NCBI GenBank assembly: GCA_018333535.1
Contig: JAGXTA010000150.1
Coordinates: 1-63,085, forward strand
DNA: 63,085 nucleotides
Source: Deltaproteobacteria bacterium
GTDB lineage: Bacteria > Desulfobacterota > BSN033 > UBA1163
Reading direction: 5' to 3'
The stretch's first letter is position 1. Each line of letters opens with the position of its first letter. The position numbers and the translations under genes were made by a program. The notes under the pieces were generated by a model. The model saw nothing but the letters and a program-made list of their open reading frames with translations, had not been told where the DNA came from and did not search any database. Positions 30,496 through 38,885 of the stretch are shown here, in pieces.

Positions 30496-31809
30496 TCAGT
30501 CGAAATATTCTTTGATCTCCCTATAGCGACCGGGATCGCGTAATCGCTCAAGGGCTTTGGCTTCGATCTGCCTGATCCTCTCACGGCTGAGACCAAACTG
30601 CCTCCCAATCTCTTCGAGAGTGCATTCACCGTCTTCTCCAATCCCGAAACGAAGCCTGAGAATCTTCTCCTCTCTCGGTGAAAGCCCGGATAGGAGCTTG
30701 CCGATCTGGTGGACCAGATCCTTCTCCAGGAGAGAATCGGAAGGAGAGAGGCTTTTATCATCGGGGATGAGGTCTTCGAGCGTGCTGTCCTCTTCACCGA
30801 TGGGCATATCGAGGGAGATCGGTTCCTCGATGAGATTGAGGATCTTCTCGACATCATTGAGCGGAATGCCGCTGTCTTTTGAGAGCTCCTGTGAAGTGGG
30901 TTCCCGGCCCAGCCTCTTCACCTGATCTTTAAAGGATTTCATCATCTTTCCTTTGATCTCAAAGAGGTAGTTCGGGATACGGATCGTTCTCGATTTTTCC
31001 GCAAAGGCCCTCAGAATGGCTGCCCTGATCCACCAGGAGGCGTAGGTGCTGAATTTATACCCCTTGGTATAATCGAATTTGGCCATGGCCTGCATGAGGC
31101 CAAGGTTTCCTTCCTGAATGAGGTCAAGAAAGGAGAGGCCCCGGTTGGCATAGCGTTTTGCGATGCTGACCACGAGACGGAGGTTGGCCTGGATCAGCGC
31201 ATTCTTCGCCTGCTGGGTATCGAGAATGGCTCGCTGATGCCGGTTTAACATCTCCTTATACTTTCGACTCTTCTCTCTTTTTTCGGAAAGAGTCGTTTTC
31301 AGTTTTTTCCCGTTCTTCCCTTTGGCCTTCTGGCCCTGCCGGGAATGTCCGTTCATCCGCTTCTTCCCATTCTTTTGATCAGAAGCGGAATAAAGCTGTG
31401 CCTTCAGACGGTTGGCCTTGATCTCAAGGTCTCTTACTTGTCCCTCCCCTTCCTTAATCCGCTTGGCCAGATCCACCTCTTGCTCAGGGGTTAGAAGGGA
31501 GATCTTTTCAAGGCTTTTCAAATATTCAAGAGTGATGTCATTAGGGAAAAAGTAGGGTTCATCCTGGAGCCCCGGGGTGGATTGCGCCTCCTCCTGTTCC
31601 TCAACGACAACCTCTTCTCCTGCCTGAAGCTCAAACTCTTCAAGAGTCGCCTCATCCAGTTCGCCCGCATTTAACATAGCGGGATCTACAGAAGACACGG
31701 AAGCCCCTGTCTCATCAATCACTGATGGAGGCGATGTCTCCTCGGTTGCGAGTCGTACCGACAGGGTTAATTCCTCTCTCTTTTTCCCATTGGGCCTACC
31801 CTGTTTCAC
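30496..31809 (-). CDS. rpoD: primary-type sigma-70 factor (RpoD/SigA)
   Basis: 437 residues from a GTG at 31809 with AAAGGAG upstream. Region 1.2 (DITLEYLKSLEKISLLTPEQEVDLAKRI split), region 2 (NLRLVVSIAKRYANRGLSFL, LIQEGNLGLMQA, KFDYTKGYKFSTYASWWIR), region 3 (GREPTSQELSKDSGIP) and region 4 (TLEEIGRQFGLSRERIRQIE) are complete. The acidic N-terminus (~1-80) and a Lys-rich insert (~125-175) before region 2 are lineage-specific. It is shorter than E. coli RpoD, so it could be the main sigma factor or a second RpoD-like one; there is no dnaG or rpsU beside it. Confidence 0.9.
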   Translation of the reverse strand: MKQGRPNGKKREELTLSVRLATEETSPPSVIDETGASVSSVDPAMLNAGELDEATLEEFELQAGEEVVVEEQEEAQSTPGLQDEPYFFPNDITLEYLKSLEKISLLTPEQEVDLAKRIKEGEGQVRDLEIKANRLKAQLYSASDQKNGKKRMNGHSRQGQKAKGKNGKKLKTTLSEKREKSRKYKEMLNRHQRAILDTQQAKNALIQANLRLVVSIAKRYANRGLSFLDLIQEGNLGLMQAMAKFDYTKGYKFSTYASWWIRAAILRAFAEKSRTIRIPNYLFEIKGKMMKSFKDQVKRLGREPTSQELSKDSGIPLNDVEKILNLIEEPISLDMPIGEEDSTLEDLIPDDKSLSPSDSLLEKDLVHQIGKLLSGLSPREEKILRLRFGIGEDGECTLEEIGRQFGLSRERIRQIEAKALERLRDPGRYREIKEYFD

Positions 31810-31978
31810 TTCAATCCAACTCCTTTCTTATCATAATAAAAAACCCCTTCCAATTCTCAATGACGTGGAAAGGGTGAACCACCCGCTTAATTATCTTTAA
31901 AGCTGTAAAAATCTATCCGACTGAGACGTCTTCTTTATATGTTAACACCTAAATCAGGTGATCCATCCTTTTAATTCT

Positions 31979-32007
31979 AATATATTCAAAAGGGGTCCAT
32001 TTGTCAA
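31979..32007 (-). promoter_or_regulatory. sigma-70 promoter of the sigma factor gene
   Basis: On the minus strand TTGACA (32002-32007), 17-nt spacer, TATATT (31979-31984). Transcript would have a ~160-nt leader containing a CCCCTTCCA/TGGAAAGGG hairpin near 31845-31875. The remainder of 31810-32190 holds no gene I can support. Confidence 0.7.
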
Positions 32008-32190
32008 GGATTATTTGTAGGCAATATTGTTAAATTAAAACATATGGTTGCAGAGTTTTTGCTAAAATATACTAATTTCAGATAGGATTTGTTACGAAAT
32101 TTTATCAAAAAGGGAAGGGATGTGACAAATTGGACTGATCTTGATTATCCAAAGGGTTGACTTTGGGAAGGCCTTCTTTTATATAAAGTT

Positions 32191-32323
32191 GATGGTTTCG
32201 TAAAAAGTCGTCACACCGGTGAAAACCGGTGTCCAGAGAATTGATAACTATTTGAAAGAACTGGATTCCGGCTTTCGCCGGAAGAACGAAAAAACGAGAA
32301 TCACGACTTTTTACGAATTCATC
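32191..32323. mobile_element. 133-bp MITE-like element upstream of PHP gene
   Basis: GATGGTTTCGTAAAAAGTCG (32191-32210) and CGACTTTTTACGAATTCATC (32304-32323) are inverted ends with two mismatches. Inside are CACCGGTGAAAACCGGTG and GGATTCCGGCTTTCGCCGG palindromes. The element opens a reading frame that runs into the PHP gene but is not part of it. Confidence 0.75.
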
Positions 32324-32410
32324 AAAGTTGAAATCGAAGAAATTTTTAGTTCTCTTCTCTTAAACCCAGATGAAGGCAGGGGCAAGGGAATTGATAAAGG
32401 AAAGGCCGAA

Positions 32411-33262
32411 ATGGGATATGTTGATCTCCATCTCCATACAACCGCATCGGACGGGGTTAAGAGCCCTTCTGAGATAGTGAGATATGCAAAATCCAAAGGG
32501 CTTCAAGCCATTGCCATTACCGATCACGATACGATCGGGGGCCTGGAGGAGGGTTTGGCAGAAGGGGATAAGATCGGGTTTGAAGTGATACCGGGCATTG
32601 AGATCAGCGCCGAACACTCACCCGGTTCCATGCACCTCCTTGGTTATTTTATCAACATTCACCATCCCCCCCTCAACGAGAAATTGACATATCTCCAGAG
32701 AGCAAGAGAAGAGAGAAATCCAAGGATGGTGGAGAGGCTCAATCGGCTGGGGGTTAAAATTTCCTACGAAGAGGTGGTTAGAGCTTCCGGGGGAGGACAG
32801 GTGGGACGACCCCATTTCGCCCAAGTCCTTATTGAAAAAGGATATGTCAGAAATTTTCAAGAGGCTTTCGACCGGTATCTGAAGAAGGGGGCTCCCGCCT
32901 ATGTTGATAAACTCAGATTTACACCGGGAAAAGCCATTCATTTTATCAGTGAAGCCAGCGGGGTGGCTGTGCTCGGTCATCCCAACACCCTCGGTTTGAA
33001 TGGATCCATTGAGCTGGAAAATCTCATTCTGGGCCTTCTCAAAGAGGGTCTGAAGGGGATAGAGGTCTATTATCCGGAACATTCTTCCTCAGAAATCGTC
33101 AAGTATAAGGCCCTGGCTGAAAAACATGGTCTCATCCCGACCGGAGGGACGGACTACCATGGAATTGATAAAGAAAGTTTAGATGTTGGAGTGGGAAGAG
33201 GGGAGATGAAGCTTCCCTATTCGATGGTAGAAGCGCTCAAAGCGGTTCGAAGTCGGCCTTAA
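32411..33262 (+). CDS. PHP-domain phosphoesterase (RNase AM/YciV-like)
   Basis: 283 residues from the ATG at 32411 (MGYVDLHLHTTASDG), where the PHP fold begins; the 64 codons upstream derive mostly from the repeat element. Metal ligands: HLHTTASDG (DxHxH-type start), AITDHDTIGG, PGIEIS, then LGHPNT, and TGGTDYHG at the end. The YciV branch removes phosphates from 3',5'-bisphosphate nucleotides and trims RNA 5' ends; this gene fits that length and motif set. It is followed by an EamA gene after 17 nt. Confidence 0.88.
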   Translation: MGYVDLHLHTTASDGVKSPSEIVRYAKSKGLQAIAITDHDTIGGLEEGLAEGDKIGFEVIPGIEISAEHSPGSMHLLGYFINIHHPPLNEKLTYLQRAREERNPRMVERLNRLGVKISYEEVVRASGGGQVGRPHFAQVLIEKGYVRNFQEAFDRYLKKGAPAYVDKLRFTPGKAIHFISEASGVAVLGHPNTLGLNGSIELENLILGLLKEGLKGIEVYYPEHSSSEIVKYKALAEKHGLIPTGGTDYHGIDKESLDVGVGRGEMKLPYSMVEALKAVRSRP

Positions 33263-33279
33263 AAACCAGGGAGGCAAAG

Positions 33280-33693
33280 GTGGTTGTCCTTCTGTTAACC
33301 ATAACTGCTCTATTATGGGGTGCGACGCCCATCCTTGAAAAGATGGGTTTGGCAAAAGTCGATCCTTTAATCGGCGTTACCGTCCGGAGCGCCGTTGTGA
33401 CAGCAGGCCTTTTGATTCTTACCTTCCTTTTGGGCAAGGGAAAGGCCCTTATGGAAGTGGATGGGAAGAGTTTTCTCATCTTTGGAGCAAGCGGCCTAAT
33501 GGCAGGCATTCTCGGGATGTGGACTTACTATATGGCACTAAAAATGGAAGCCACTTCCAAAGTAGTTCCCATTGCTGCCTGTTATCCTTTAGTCACCGCC
33601 CTTCTAAGTGTTCTGATCCTTAATGAAGGGTTGAGCGTTTCGAGAGTCATCGGGACAGCCTTAATTGTGTCAGGAATTTGGCTGGTCAAGTAA
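33280..33693 (+). CDS. half-size EamA/DMT transporter
   Basis: 137 residues from a GTG at 33280. Five hydrophobic segments, GATPILEKMGLAKVDPLIGV near the start and a C-terminal SVLILNEGLSVSRVIGTALIV that matches the EamA repeat (ILxExLS...G). Single-repeat members work as dimers to export metabolites. It directly follows the PHP gene, likely co-transcribed. Substrate unknown. Confidence 0.82.
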   Translation: MVVLLLTITALLWGATPILEKMGLAKVDPLIGVTVRSAVVTAGLLILTFLLGKGKALMEVDGKSFLIFGASGLMAGILGMWTYYMALKMEATSKVVPIAACYPLVTALLSVLILNEGLSVSRVIGTALIVSGIWLVK

Positions 33694-33825
33694 ATTAGTC
33701 GCATCGTCTCATAGTCACATAGTTGAATAGCCCTTAGTGAAATCATATTTTGACAATATGGAACTTTTCTGACTGTCGGACGACAAGATTAGAAGTCCAA
33801 TGAATAAAGCGGAGGAAAGTTAACA

Positions 33826-33930
33826 ATGAAGAAAAGAGGAAAAACGAATCGGTTGAAGGCGGCTTTGAAGAGAAAGAATGTGAGAAGTTCATTGAGAAAA
33901 TCGAAAGGTGAGCGGAAATTCCCCACCTGA
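33826..33930 (+). CDS. 34-residue strongly basic peptide, unknown
   Basis: ATG at 33826 with a GGAGGAAAG ribosome-binding site 7 nt upstream. The peptide contains KKRGKTNRLKAALKRKN and RSSLRKSKGERK; almost half of the residues are Lys or Arg. It resembles no family I know; nucleic-acid binding is possible. Support is only the start signal and composition. Confidence 0.45.
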   Translation: MKKRGKTNRLKAALKRKNVRSSLRKSKGERKFPT

Positions 33931-33965
33931 TCCTTTAGCTCCTCACCTGCCAATCCTGGTTTAAC

Positions 33966-35366
33966 GTGACAAAGTTTACATACCCCAGTCTTATCTTTTC
34001 CGGTCCCAATGGGAAAATCTTCGACCATCCTCGCCTGAAATTGACAGGTCGATCCGGGGAGCGATTGATCGTTCCTGACCCCTCGGAACTGGTTCCTCTC
34101 CCCAGAGGAAGCCAGCTTTTCACCCTTCCCGGGAGAAAACCTGTTGGATGGGATGTGGAAACAGAGACTTTTAATCCGATCAAAGAGACGAGGATAGGAA
34201 AAAGAGAGCGCCAGTTTAACGCTGTTGCTGCTTTTCTTCCACCCGGATATATACGAACCCTCCTTCCCGCGACTCAGATGAGGGGAGAAGCCCCTATTCT
34301 TCCCTTGTGGGCTTACAGTTCCGTCGGCTGGAAAGATGGAAAGTTCTGGGCCACGGGAGTGTTCATCGATCCCAATCCGCACTGGGATCCTAAATATTTC
34401 GGGAACGACCTGCTCTTAAAGAGAAAGGTGGCGCTCTCCCTGAAGAAAGAGTCGGGAAACAGGCTTCTTCAACAGCTTTCCCGGTGCGCCCTGGAGTATC
34501 ATTGTTTTGCGGCAAAGAATGTCTTCTACCGGAGATGGGAATGTCCCCTGCCCACTTCTCCCTCCTGCAATGCAGCCTGCATTGGTTGTATTTCACTTCA
34601 ACCCTCGGAATGCTGTCCGGCCTCGATGGAGAGGATTGGCTTCGTGCCAACTACAGAAGAGGTTGTGGGGGTTGCGCTGCCCCACTTGAAAGAAGCGGAG
34701 GATGCGATCGTCAGCTTTGGCCAGGGGTGCGAGGGAGAGCCATTGATGCAGTGGCAACTTCTGGAGAAATCAATCCGAAAGCTACGGGAAGAAACAAACC
34801 GGGGGACGATCAATCTCAATACGAACGGAAGTCTCCCCCGAAAGGTTGAAAGACTGTGTGAGGCAGGACTCAATAGCATTCGCGTCACTCTCAACAGCCC
34901 TCATCCGAAATATTATAACCGTTACCACAAACCCCGAAGGTACACTTTTAGAAAAGTGGTGGATTCCCTGCTCGTAGCAAAAGAGAAAGGAATCTATGCT
35001 TCGATTAACCTTCTCGTCTTTCCGGGATTTACCGACAGAGAGAAAGAGATTGAGGGACTGATCCGGTTGATCAGGAAGACGAACCTCGATCTCATCCAAA
35101 TGCGCAATCTAAATATTGATCCGGATCTCTATCTTCAAGCAATGGGAAAAGGGGAGGGGATAGGGATTTCTAAGATGATTGAAATCCTCAAAAAAGAATT
35201 TCCCTCTCTCCAATTGGGTTATTTCAACCGCACCAAGGAAAATTTTTATAAAAATCCCCCCTCTTCCCCCTTTATTAAGAGACTGTGTCGCAAGTCAGTT
35301 CATGGTTCGACAGAGCCTGTCCTGAGCGAACCGTTCACCCTTCGAGAACCTCAGGGCAAACGGTGA
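33966..35366 (+). CDS. radical SAM protein with repeat-derived C-terminus
   Basis: 466 residues from a GTG at 33966. Radical SAM signature C-x3-C-x2-C in SPSCNAACIGCISLQ (~197-204), followed by VSFGQGCEGEPLM, INLNTNGSLP and IRVTLNSPHPKYYNRYH, the usual core strands. The first ~190 residues are a family-specific domain. The natural protein probably ended near GYFNRTKENFYKN; after it the frame runs through a hairpin repeat and a MITE-like element, adding RLCRKSVHGSTEPVLSEPF and more. Substrate unknown; no clear operon partner. Confidence 0.8.
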   Translation: MTKFTYPSLIFSGPNGKIFDHPRLKLTGRSGERLIVPDPSELVPLPRGSQLFTLPGRKPVGWDVETETFNPIKETRIGKRERQFNAVAAFLPPGYIRTLLPATQMRGEAPILPLWAYSSVGWKDGKFWATGVFIDPNPHWDPKYFGNDLLLKRKVALSLKKESGNRLLQQLSRCALEYHCFAAKNVFYRRWECPLPTSPSCNAACIGCISLQPSECCPASMERIGFVPTTEEVVGVALPHLKEAEDAIVSFGQGCEGEPLMQWQLLEKSIRKLREETNRGTINLNTNGSLPRKVERLCEAGLNSIRVTLNSPHPKYYNRYHKPRRYTFRKVVDSLLVAKEKGIYASINLLVFPGFTDREKEIEGLIRLIRKTNLDLIQMRNLNIDPDLYLQAMGKGEGIGISKMIEILKKEFPSLQLGYFNRTKENFYKNPPSSPFIKRLCRKSVHGSTEPVLSEPFTLREPQGKR

Positions 35367-35471
35367 GTCGAAGGGCTCACCATGAACGGAAAAGGGCACA
35401 TTTAAATCCATTATTTAGCCGTTCGCCCTGAGCGTGTCGAAGGGTGAACGGCTAATCACGACACAGTTTCT
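35278..35471. mobile_element. 194-bp MITE-like element, GAGACTGTGTCG ends
   Basis: AGAGACTGTGTCG at the left and CGACACAGTTTCT at the right are inverted ends with one mismatch, related to 13662-13795. Internal palindromes include GTTCATGGTTCGAC, TGAGCGAACCGTTCACCC and GCCGTTCGCCCTGAGCGTG. It lies within a CCCCCTCTTCCCCC ... GAGGTTGAGGGGATTAGGGGG hairpin and supplies the stop codon of the radical SAM frame. Confidence 0.75.
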
Positions 35472-35512
35472 AAATGGAGAGGTTGAGGGGATTAGGGGGT
35501 CCTTATAAATTA

Positions 35513-36220
35513 ATGGATGGCAGAGAATTCAAAGACGGAGTCAAAGCTGCCTTGCCGATTGTCTTAGGGTACCTTCCTGTGGGAATGGCCTTTGGCGTTT
35601 TAGCACGGAACGCAGGGCTTACCACATGGGAGGCAGGTTCGATGAGCCTCCTTGTCTATGCAGGTGCGAGTCAGTTCATTGCCGTAGAGATGATCTCAAA
35701 GGGAATGGTCTGGTTTCCAATAGTCCTTACGGCTTTTCTTATTAACCTCAGACATCTCCTGATGAGTTCGACCCTCTCCCTTTATTTCAACGGAAATCGA
35801 ATTCAAACCCTTGGCCTCCTCTCCGCACAGTTGACCGATGAGTCCTTTGCCGTGGCGATGTCGAATACCTCGAAGATTGAGAATCGGCCAGGATATCTTT
35901 TCGGGCTTCAGATCACCTCTCATTTCGCATGGATCATGGGTTCGGTGGGAGGAGCGCTATTCGGAGGGCTGATCGATCACAAATCATATGGCATTCCTTT
36001 TGCTCTGCCGGCCCTTTTTATCTGCCTCCTTATCATCCAGGTCAGGAAGGTTCATCACTTTTATATCATGTTGGTAGCCGGAATATTCTCACTCTTTTTC
36101 AAATGGGCATTGCCTGGAAACTGGTATATCATCCTGACCGCCCTTCTCGCTTCAGGAATAGGGATATTGATAAATTCCAAAGTTCAAAGTTCAAAGGCAA
36201 AAGTCCAAAATTCCCCTTAA
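35513..36220 (+). CDS. azlC: AzlC-family branched-chain amino acid exporter, large subunit
   Basis: 235 residues from the ATG at 35513 (MDGREFKDG). AzlC signatures: ALPIVLGYLPVGMAFGVLAR, LLVYAGASQFIAVEM, FLINLRHLLMSSTLS. About seven membrane segments. With AzlD (36298) it forms the two-part exporter of branched-chain amino acids or analogues. The last residues (SSKAKVQNSP) come from a low-complexity repeat. A hairpin repeat lies between the two subunit genes. An in-frame start at 35474 inside the repeat is less likely. Confidence 0.88.
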   Translation: MDGREFKDGVKAALPIVLGYLPVGMAFGVLARNAGLTTWEAGSMSLLVYAGASQFIAVEMISKGMVWFPIVLTAFLINLRHLLMSSTLSLYFNGNRIQTLGLLSAQLTDESFAVAMSNTSKIENRPGYLFGLQITSHFAWIMGSVGGALFGGLIDHKSYGIPFALPALFICLLIIQVRKVHHFYIMLVAGIFSLFFKWALPGNWYIILTALLASGIGILINSKVQSSKAKVQNSP

Positions 36221-36222
36221 CA

Positions 36223-36268
36223 CACCCTCTCCCCTTTGAGACTGTGTCACAATGGGAAGGGTGAGGGG
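36223..36268. repeat. hairpin repeat with solo GAGACTGTGTCACAAT loop
   Basis: CACCCTCTCCCC and GGGAAGGGTGAGGGG arms enclose TTTGAGACTGTGTCACAAT, the same sequence (inverted) as the loop at 218-234, and close to one end of the MITE-like elements. Confidence 0.7.
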
Positions 36269-36297
36269 AGTAGTGATATTGGATTAAAGAGGAAAGC

Positions 36298-36615
36298 ATG
36301 AGACCTGAGATCCTTATTCTCATCTTGGGAATGGCGCTGGTCACCTTCCTTCCTCGGTTCCTTCCAATGGCTCTGCTTAGCCGTTGGGTGATTCCGGAAA
36401 AGGCTAAAAAGGGATTGGAATATTTTCCTATCTCCATTTTAAGCGCCATTGTCTTTCCCATTCTCTTCTTCAACGGAGAAGGAAGGATGGAGGTTCAGCC
36501 TCATTACCTTCTTTCTGCCATCCCTGTTTTTATCTTTGCCTGGAAAGTGAGGAGCCTCTGGGGATCTGTCATTTTGGGGATGGTGATTTATTGGGGGCTA
36601 GGGTTTGTGTTATAA
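36298..36615 (+). CDS. azlD: AzlD-family small subunit
   Basis: 105 residues, three to four membrane segments, starting LILILGMALVTFLPRFLPMA and containing GLEYFPISILSAIVFP, typical of AzlD. It partners AzlC encoded 77 nt upstream on the same strand. Confidence 0.87.
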   Translation: MRPEILILILGMALVTFLPRFLPMALLSRWVIPEKAKKGLEYFPISILSAIVFPILFFNGEGRMEVQPHYLLSAIPVFIFAWKVRSLWGSVILGMVIYWGLGFVL

Positions 36616-36688
36616 GGCGCAAAGAGAATAGCGCAGAGCACATAGAGCAAAATATTTTTAATGGAGTTTTGCGCTATACCCTATGCGC

Positions 36689-37294
36689 TTAGGCCTTTTC
36701 AGCAATGAGACTGGCCACGGCCTTTCTCCTCCCGCCCTCTTTAAAAATTCCCTCCCGGTAGAAGCGAACCCGGAAGTCTTTAAAGAGCCGGAGGAGTTCA
36801 TTGGGCTTCAAGAAATATCGTGCCTGTTTGGGGCCTTCGGTGCCGATCTTTCTTTGTTCGAGGATGTATGTCTCGAAGATCACTCTGCCACCTTTTTTAA
36901 GCCCCCTTTTTATCTTCGGGATGAGACTTCTTCTGAGAAAGTAGAAGTTTGCGATGAGATCATACTTCTCTTTTTCGATTTGAAAGAGGTTAAGGTCGGC
37001 AAGGAGCGTATTGATTGTCACTCCCACCTCTTTAGCCAATTTTTTGGCTTTCTTTAAACCGATCCGGGAGATATCCGCTGCATCAACCTCAAATCCATTC
37101 CGGGCTAAGAAGACTGCATTTCTTCCTTCACCCGCGGCAAGATCAAGGGCTTTTCCCTTGGGCAGGAGGCGGATATATTTTTTTAAAAAGGGGTTGGGTT
37201 CTTTGCCGAAGGCAAATCCTTTCCCCTTGAATCTTTCATTCCATCGTTTCTTGTCCGATTTCACTCTAGTGCTCCTTTTAATCAACACTACCAT
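36689..37294 (-). CDS. class I SAM methyltransferase (TehB-like)
   Basis: 201 residues. AdoMet-binding motif LDLAAGEGRNAVFLARNGFE (~50-69), acidic DAADIS after strand 2, and LIANFYFLRRSLIPKI / GGRVIFETY as later motifs. The N-terminus KKRWNERFKGKGFAFGKEPN is the pattern of TehB/tellurite-resistance-like methyltransferases; substrate not known. It converges with azlD; a GCGCTATG-rich repeat lies between. Confidence 0.85.
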   Translation of the reverse strand: MVVLIKRSTRVKSDKKRWNERFKGKGFAFGKEPNPFLKKYIRLLPKGKALDLAAGEGRNAVFLARNGFEVDAADISRIGLKKAKKLAKEVGVTINTLLADLNLFQIEKEKYDLIANFYFLRRSLIPKIKRGLKKGGRVIFETYILEQRKIGTEGPKQARYFLKPNELLRLFKDFRVRFYREGIFKEGGRRKAVASLIAEKA

Positions 37295-37334
37295 TTGAAT
37301 TTTCGGCTGTCAAATTTCGCTGAAAACCAAAGTT

Positions 37335-37497
37335 GATGGTCTCGTAAAAAGCCTGAAAAGCCCATTATCAGTCATTCCTTCGGAAGCAGGAATCCAGTGT
37401 TTTCAGTGGGTTAGAATTCTCTGGATTCCCGTTTTTCCACATGAGGCGGACCCGCTCTTCGGCGGGCACGGGAATGACGACTTTTTACGATTTCATC
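37335..37497. mobile_element. 163-bp MITE-like element related to 32191
   Basis: GATGGTCTCGTAAAAAG and CTTTTTACGATTTCATC form the outer inverted ends; inside are GTCATTCCTTCGGAAGCAGGAATCCAG and CTGGATTCCCG...CGGGAATGAC arms. The rest of 37498-37793 shows nothing but AT-rich sequence. Confidence 0.72.
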
Positions 37498-37793
37498 AAA
37501 GTTGTAGGTGATATTTTCTACACAAGGGTCATAAAATATACAAGCTGTAAATTTATTGAAATTATTATAGTTTTTCCATGTATTTTTATTATATTCGTCC
37601 ATGTTTGTCAATTTTTAAGCAAAAGATAATCATTTAGGAGTATTTACTTCTTACCTTACTTTCAATTACTTTCAGGAATTAAAAATTATGTTATTATTTC
37701 AAATAGTTAATCAATCAAGCGACCAATACAAATAAATTGAGTCTCATGGTATGAATTTTGCTATTCAAATCTGGAAGGGAGGTAAATAAAGCG

Positions 37794-38429
37794 ATGAAAA
37801 GAAGAATAATTGCAGTTTTTCTATTTGTTTTTGTATTTTCGGGATGCGCTGGGGTTGTAATCCATGATAATCTGAAGGTTCCGGTTGGCACAGTGGAGGG
37901 AAATCAATTTACAGGAATCCGTTATCCTTTTAAAATCAACGCCCCCCCACATTGGAAAATGGTTACGGAATTTCCCGAGTTTTTAAAAGAATTGGGATAT
38001 GATGGACCTGGTCCTTCTGATAAGGAGGTGACTGAACTCTATATTTTTAACCCTTCCACCCGAACAACCATTCAGATTGATTTTACTCCAGCGAGTTCAA
38101 AAGCTAAGTTTAGTCAAGAAAAGATGGAAGGTCTTGTCACGGCAGCAACAGGAGGTTTTAAACAGGAACTTGAGGAGGAACACGGCAAGGGAATCCAGGT
38201 GACGATTGGTCCGACAGAGCCCATCACGCTCAAGGGTGTTCAGTATGCGGCGAAGAAATATGGAGTCTATACCGCTAAAGGAATGAAAAGGGAGCAGGGC
38301 TGGATCTATGGGTTCACGGAACCTTATCAGCTCTTCATCCTCTATGTCATCGTAGACAAAGAAGGAAACAGGGACCGGGAAGATATGAAAAAGGTTTTGG
38401 AATCATTTGAGGTGTTTTCAAAAAAATAA
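37794..38429 (+). CDS. lipoprotein, unknown
   Basis: 211 residues from the ATG at 37794, chosen for its GGGAGG ribosome-binding site and because it begins a lipoprotein signal (KRRIIAVFLFVFVFSGCAG, lipidated Cys at ~18). The mature part contains YPFKINAPPHWKMVTEFPEF and QIDFTPAS, with a C-terminal strand EPYQLFILYVIVDKEG. This resembles periplasmic PsbP/DUF1795-like folds in outline, but I do not claim a family. Followed by a small zinc-ribbon gene after 20 nt. Confidence 0.75.
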   Translation: MKRRIIAVFLFVFVFSGCAGVVIHDNLKVPVGTVEGNQFTGIRYPFKINAPPHWKMVTEFPEFLKELGYDGPGPSDKEVTELYIFNPSTRTTIQIDFTPASSKAKFSQEKMEGLVTAATGGFKQELEEEHGKGIQVTIGPTEPITLKGVQYAAKKYGVYTAKGMKREQGWIYGFTEPYQLFILYVIVDKEGNRDREDMKKVLESFEVFSKK

Positions 38430-38449
38430 AAGAGAGAGGAGAACGTGAA

Positions 38450-38701
38450 ATGACTGAGAAAACCGGAGCAACCGTTTATAAATGCAAATCCTGTGGGATG
38501 GTTACTACAGAGAAGGGACATCTCTGCAGTCCTCAGGAGGTTAAAAAAGCCTATACCTGCGAGTACTGTGGGATTACAGTGAGCAATCCGAGACATGTCT
38601 GCAAGCCCAAGGTGGCGAAGTTGAATTATGTGTGTGATGGATGCGGCCGTGTGGCAGTGGCTCAGACGGAGCTGTGCCGGCCTGTCGAGATTAAGAAGTG
38701 A
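38450..38701 (+). CDS. triple zinc-ribbon protein
   Basis: 83 residues with three copies of a CxxC-x(10-12)-C unit: YKCKSCGMVTTEKGHLC, YTCEYCGITVSNPRHVC, YVCDGCGRVAVAQTELC. This suggests metal binding and perhaps nucleic-acid or protein binding. I do not recognise a named family. It has a GAGAGGAGAA ribosome-binding site and is followed by a terminator. Confidence 0.78.
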   Translation: MTEKTGATVYKCKSCGMVTTEKGHLCSPQEVKKAYTCEYCGITVSNPRHVCKPKVAKLNYVCDGCGRVAVAQTELCRPVEIKK

Positions 38702-38749
38702 GACGAAAGGGCGGCAAGTCGTCGGATATTGAATAGATTTTTTCCTCCT

Positions 38750-38784
38750 CCCATCAATTGTTGGGATTGATGGGATTTTTTTTG
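38750..38784 (+). terminator. intrinsic terminator after the zinc-ribbon gene
   Basis: CCCATCAAT / ATTGATGGG stem (38750-38758, 38766-38774) followed by a run of T to 38784. Confidence 0.88.
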
Positions 38785-38793
38785 TTGAAACAA

Positions 38794-38822
38794 TTGATTT
38801 TCGGGAAGACATTTCTTATTTT
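38794..38822 (+). promoter_or_regulatory. candidate promoter of fprA
   Basis: TTGATT (38794-38799), 17-nt spacer, TATTTT (38817-38822), between the upstream terminator and the flavodiiron gene. Confidence 0.5.
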
Positions 38823-38885
38823 AAAGGTGTTTATTTAGCTCGTCACCAAACAAAATGACGGGTCACATCAAATGGGGGGAGAACA

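Noticed and set aside
32219-32410. 64-residue N-terminal extension of the PHP protein
   Set aside because: Mostly encoded by a repeat element; the PHP fold starts at 32411 with its own start signal.
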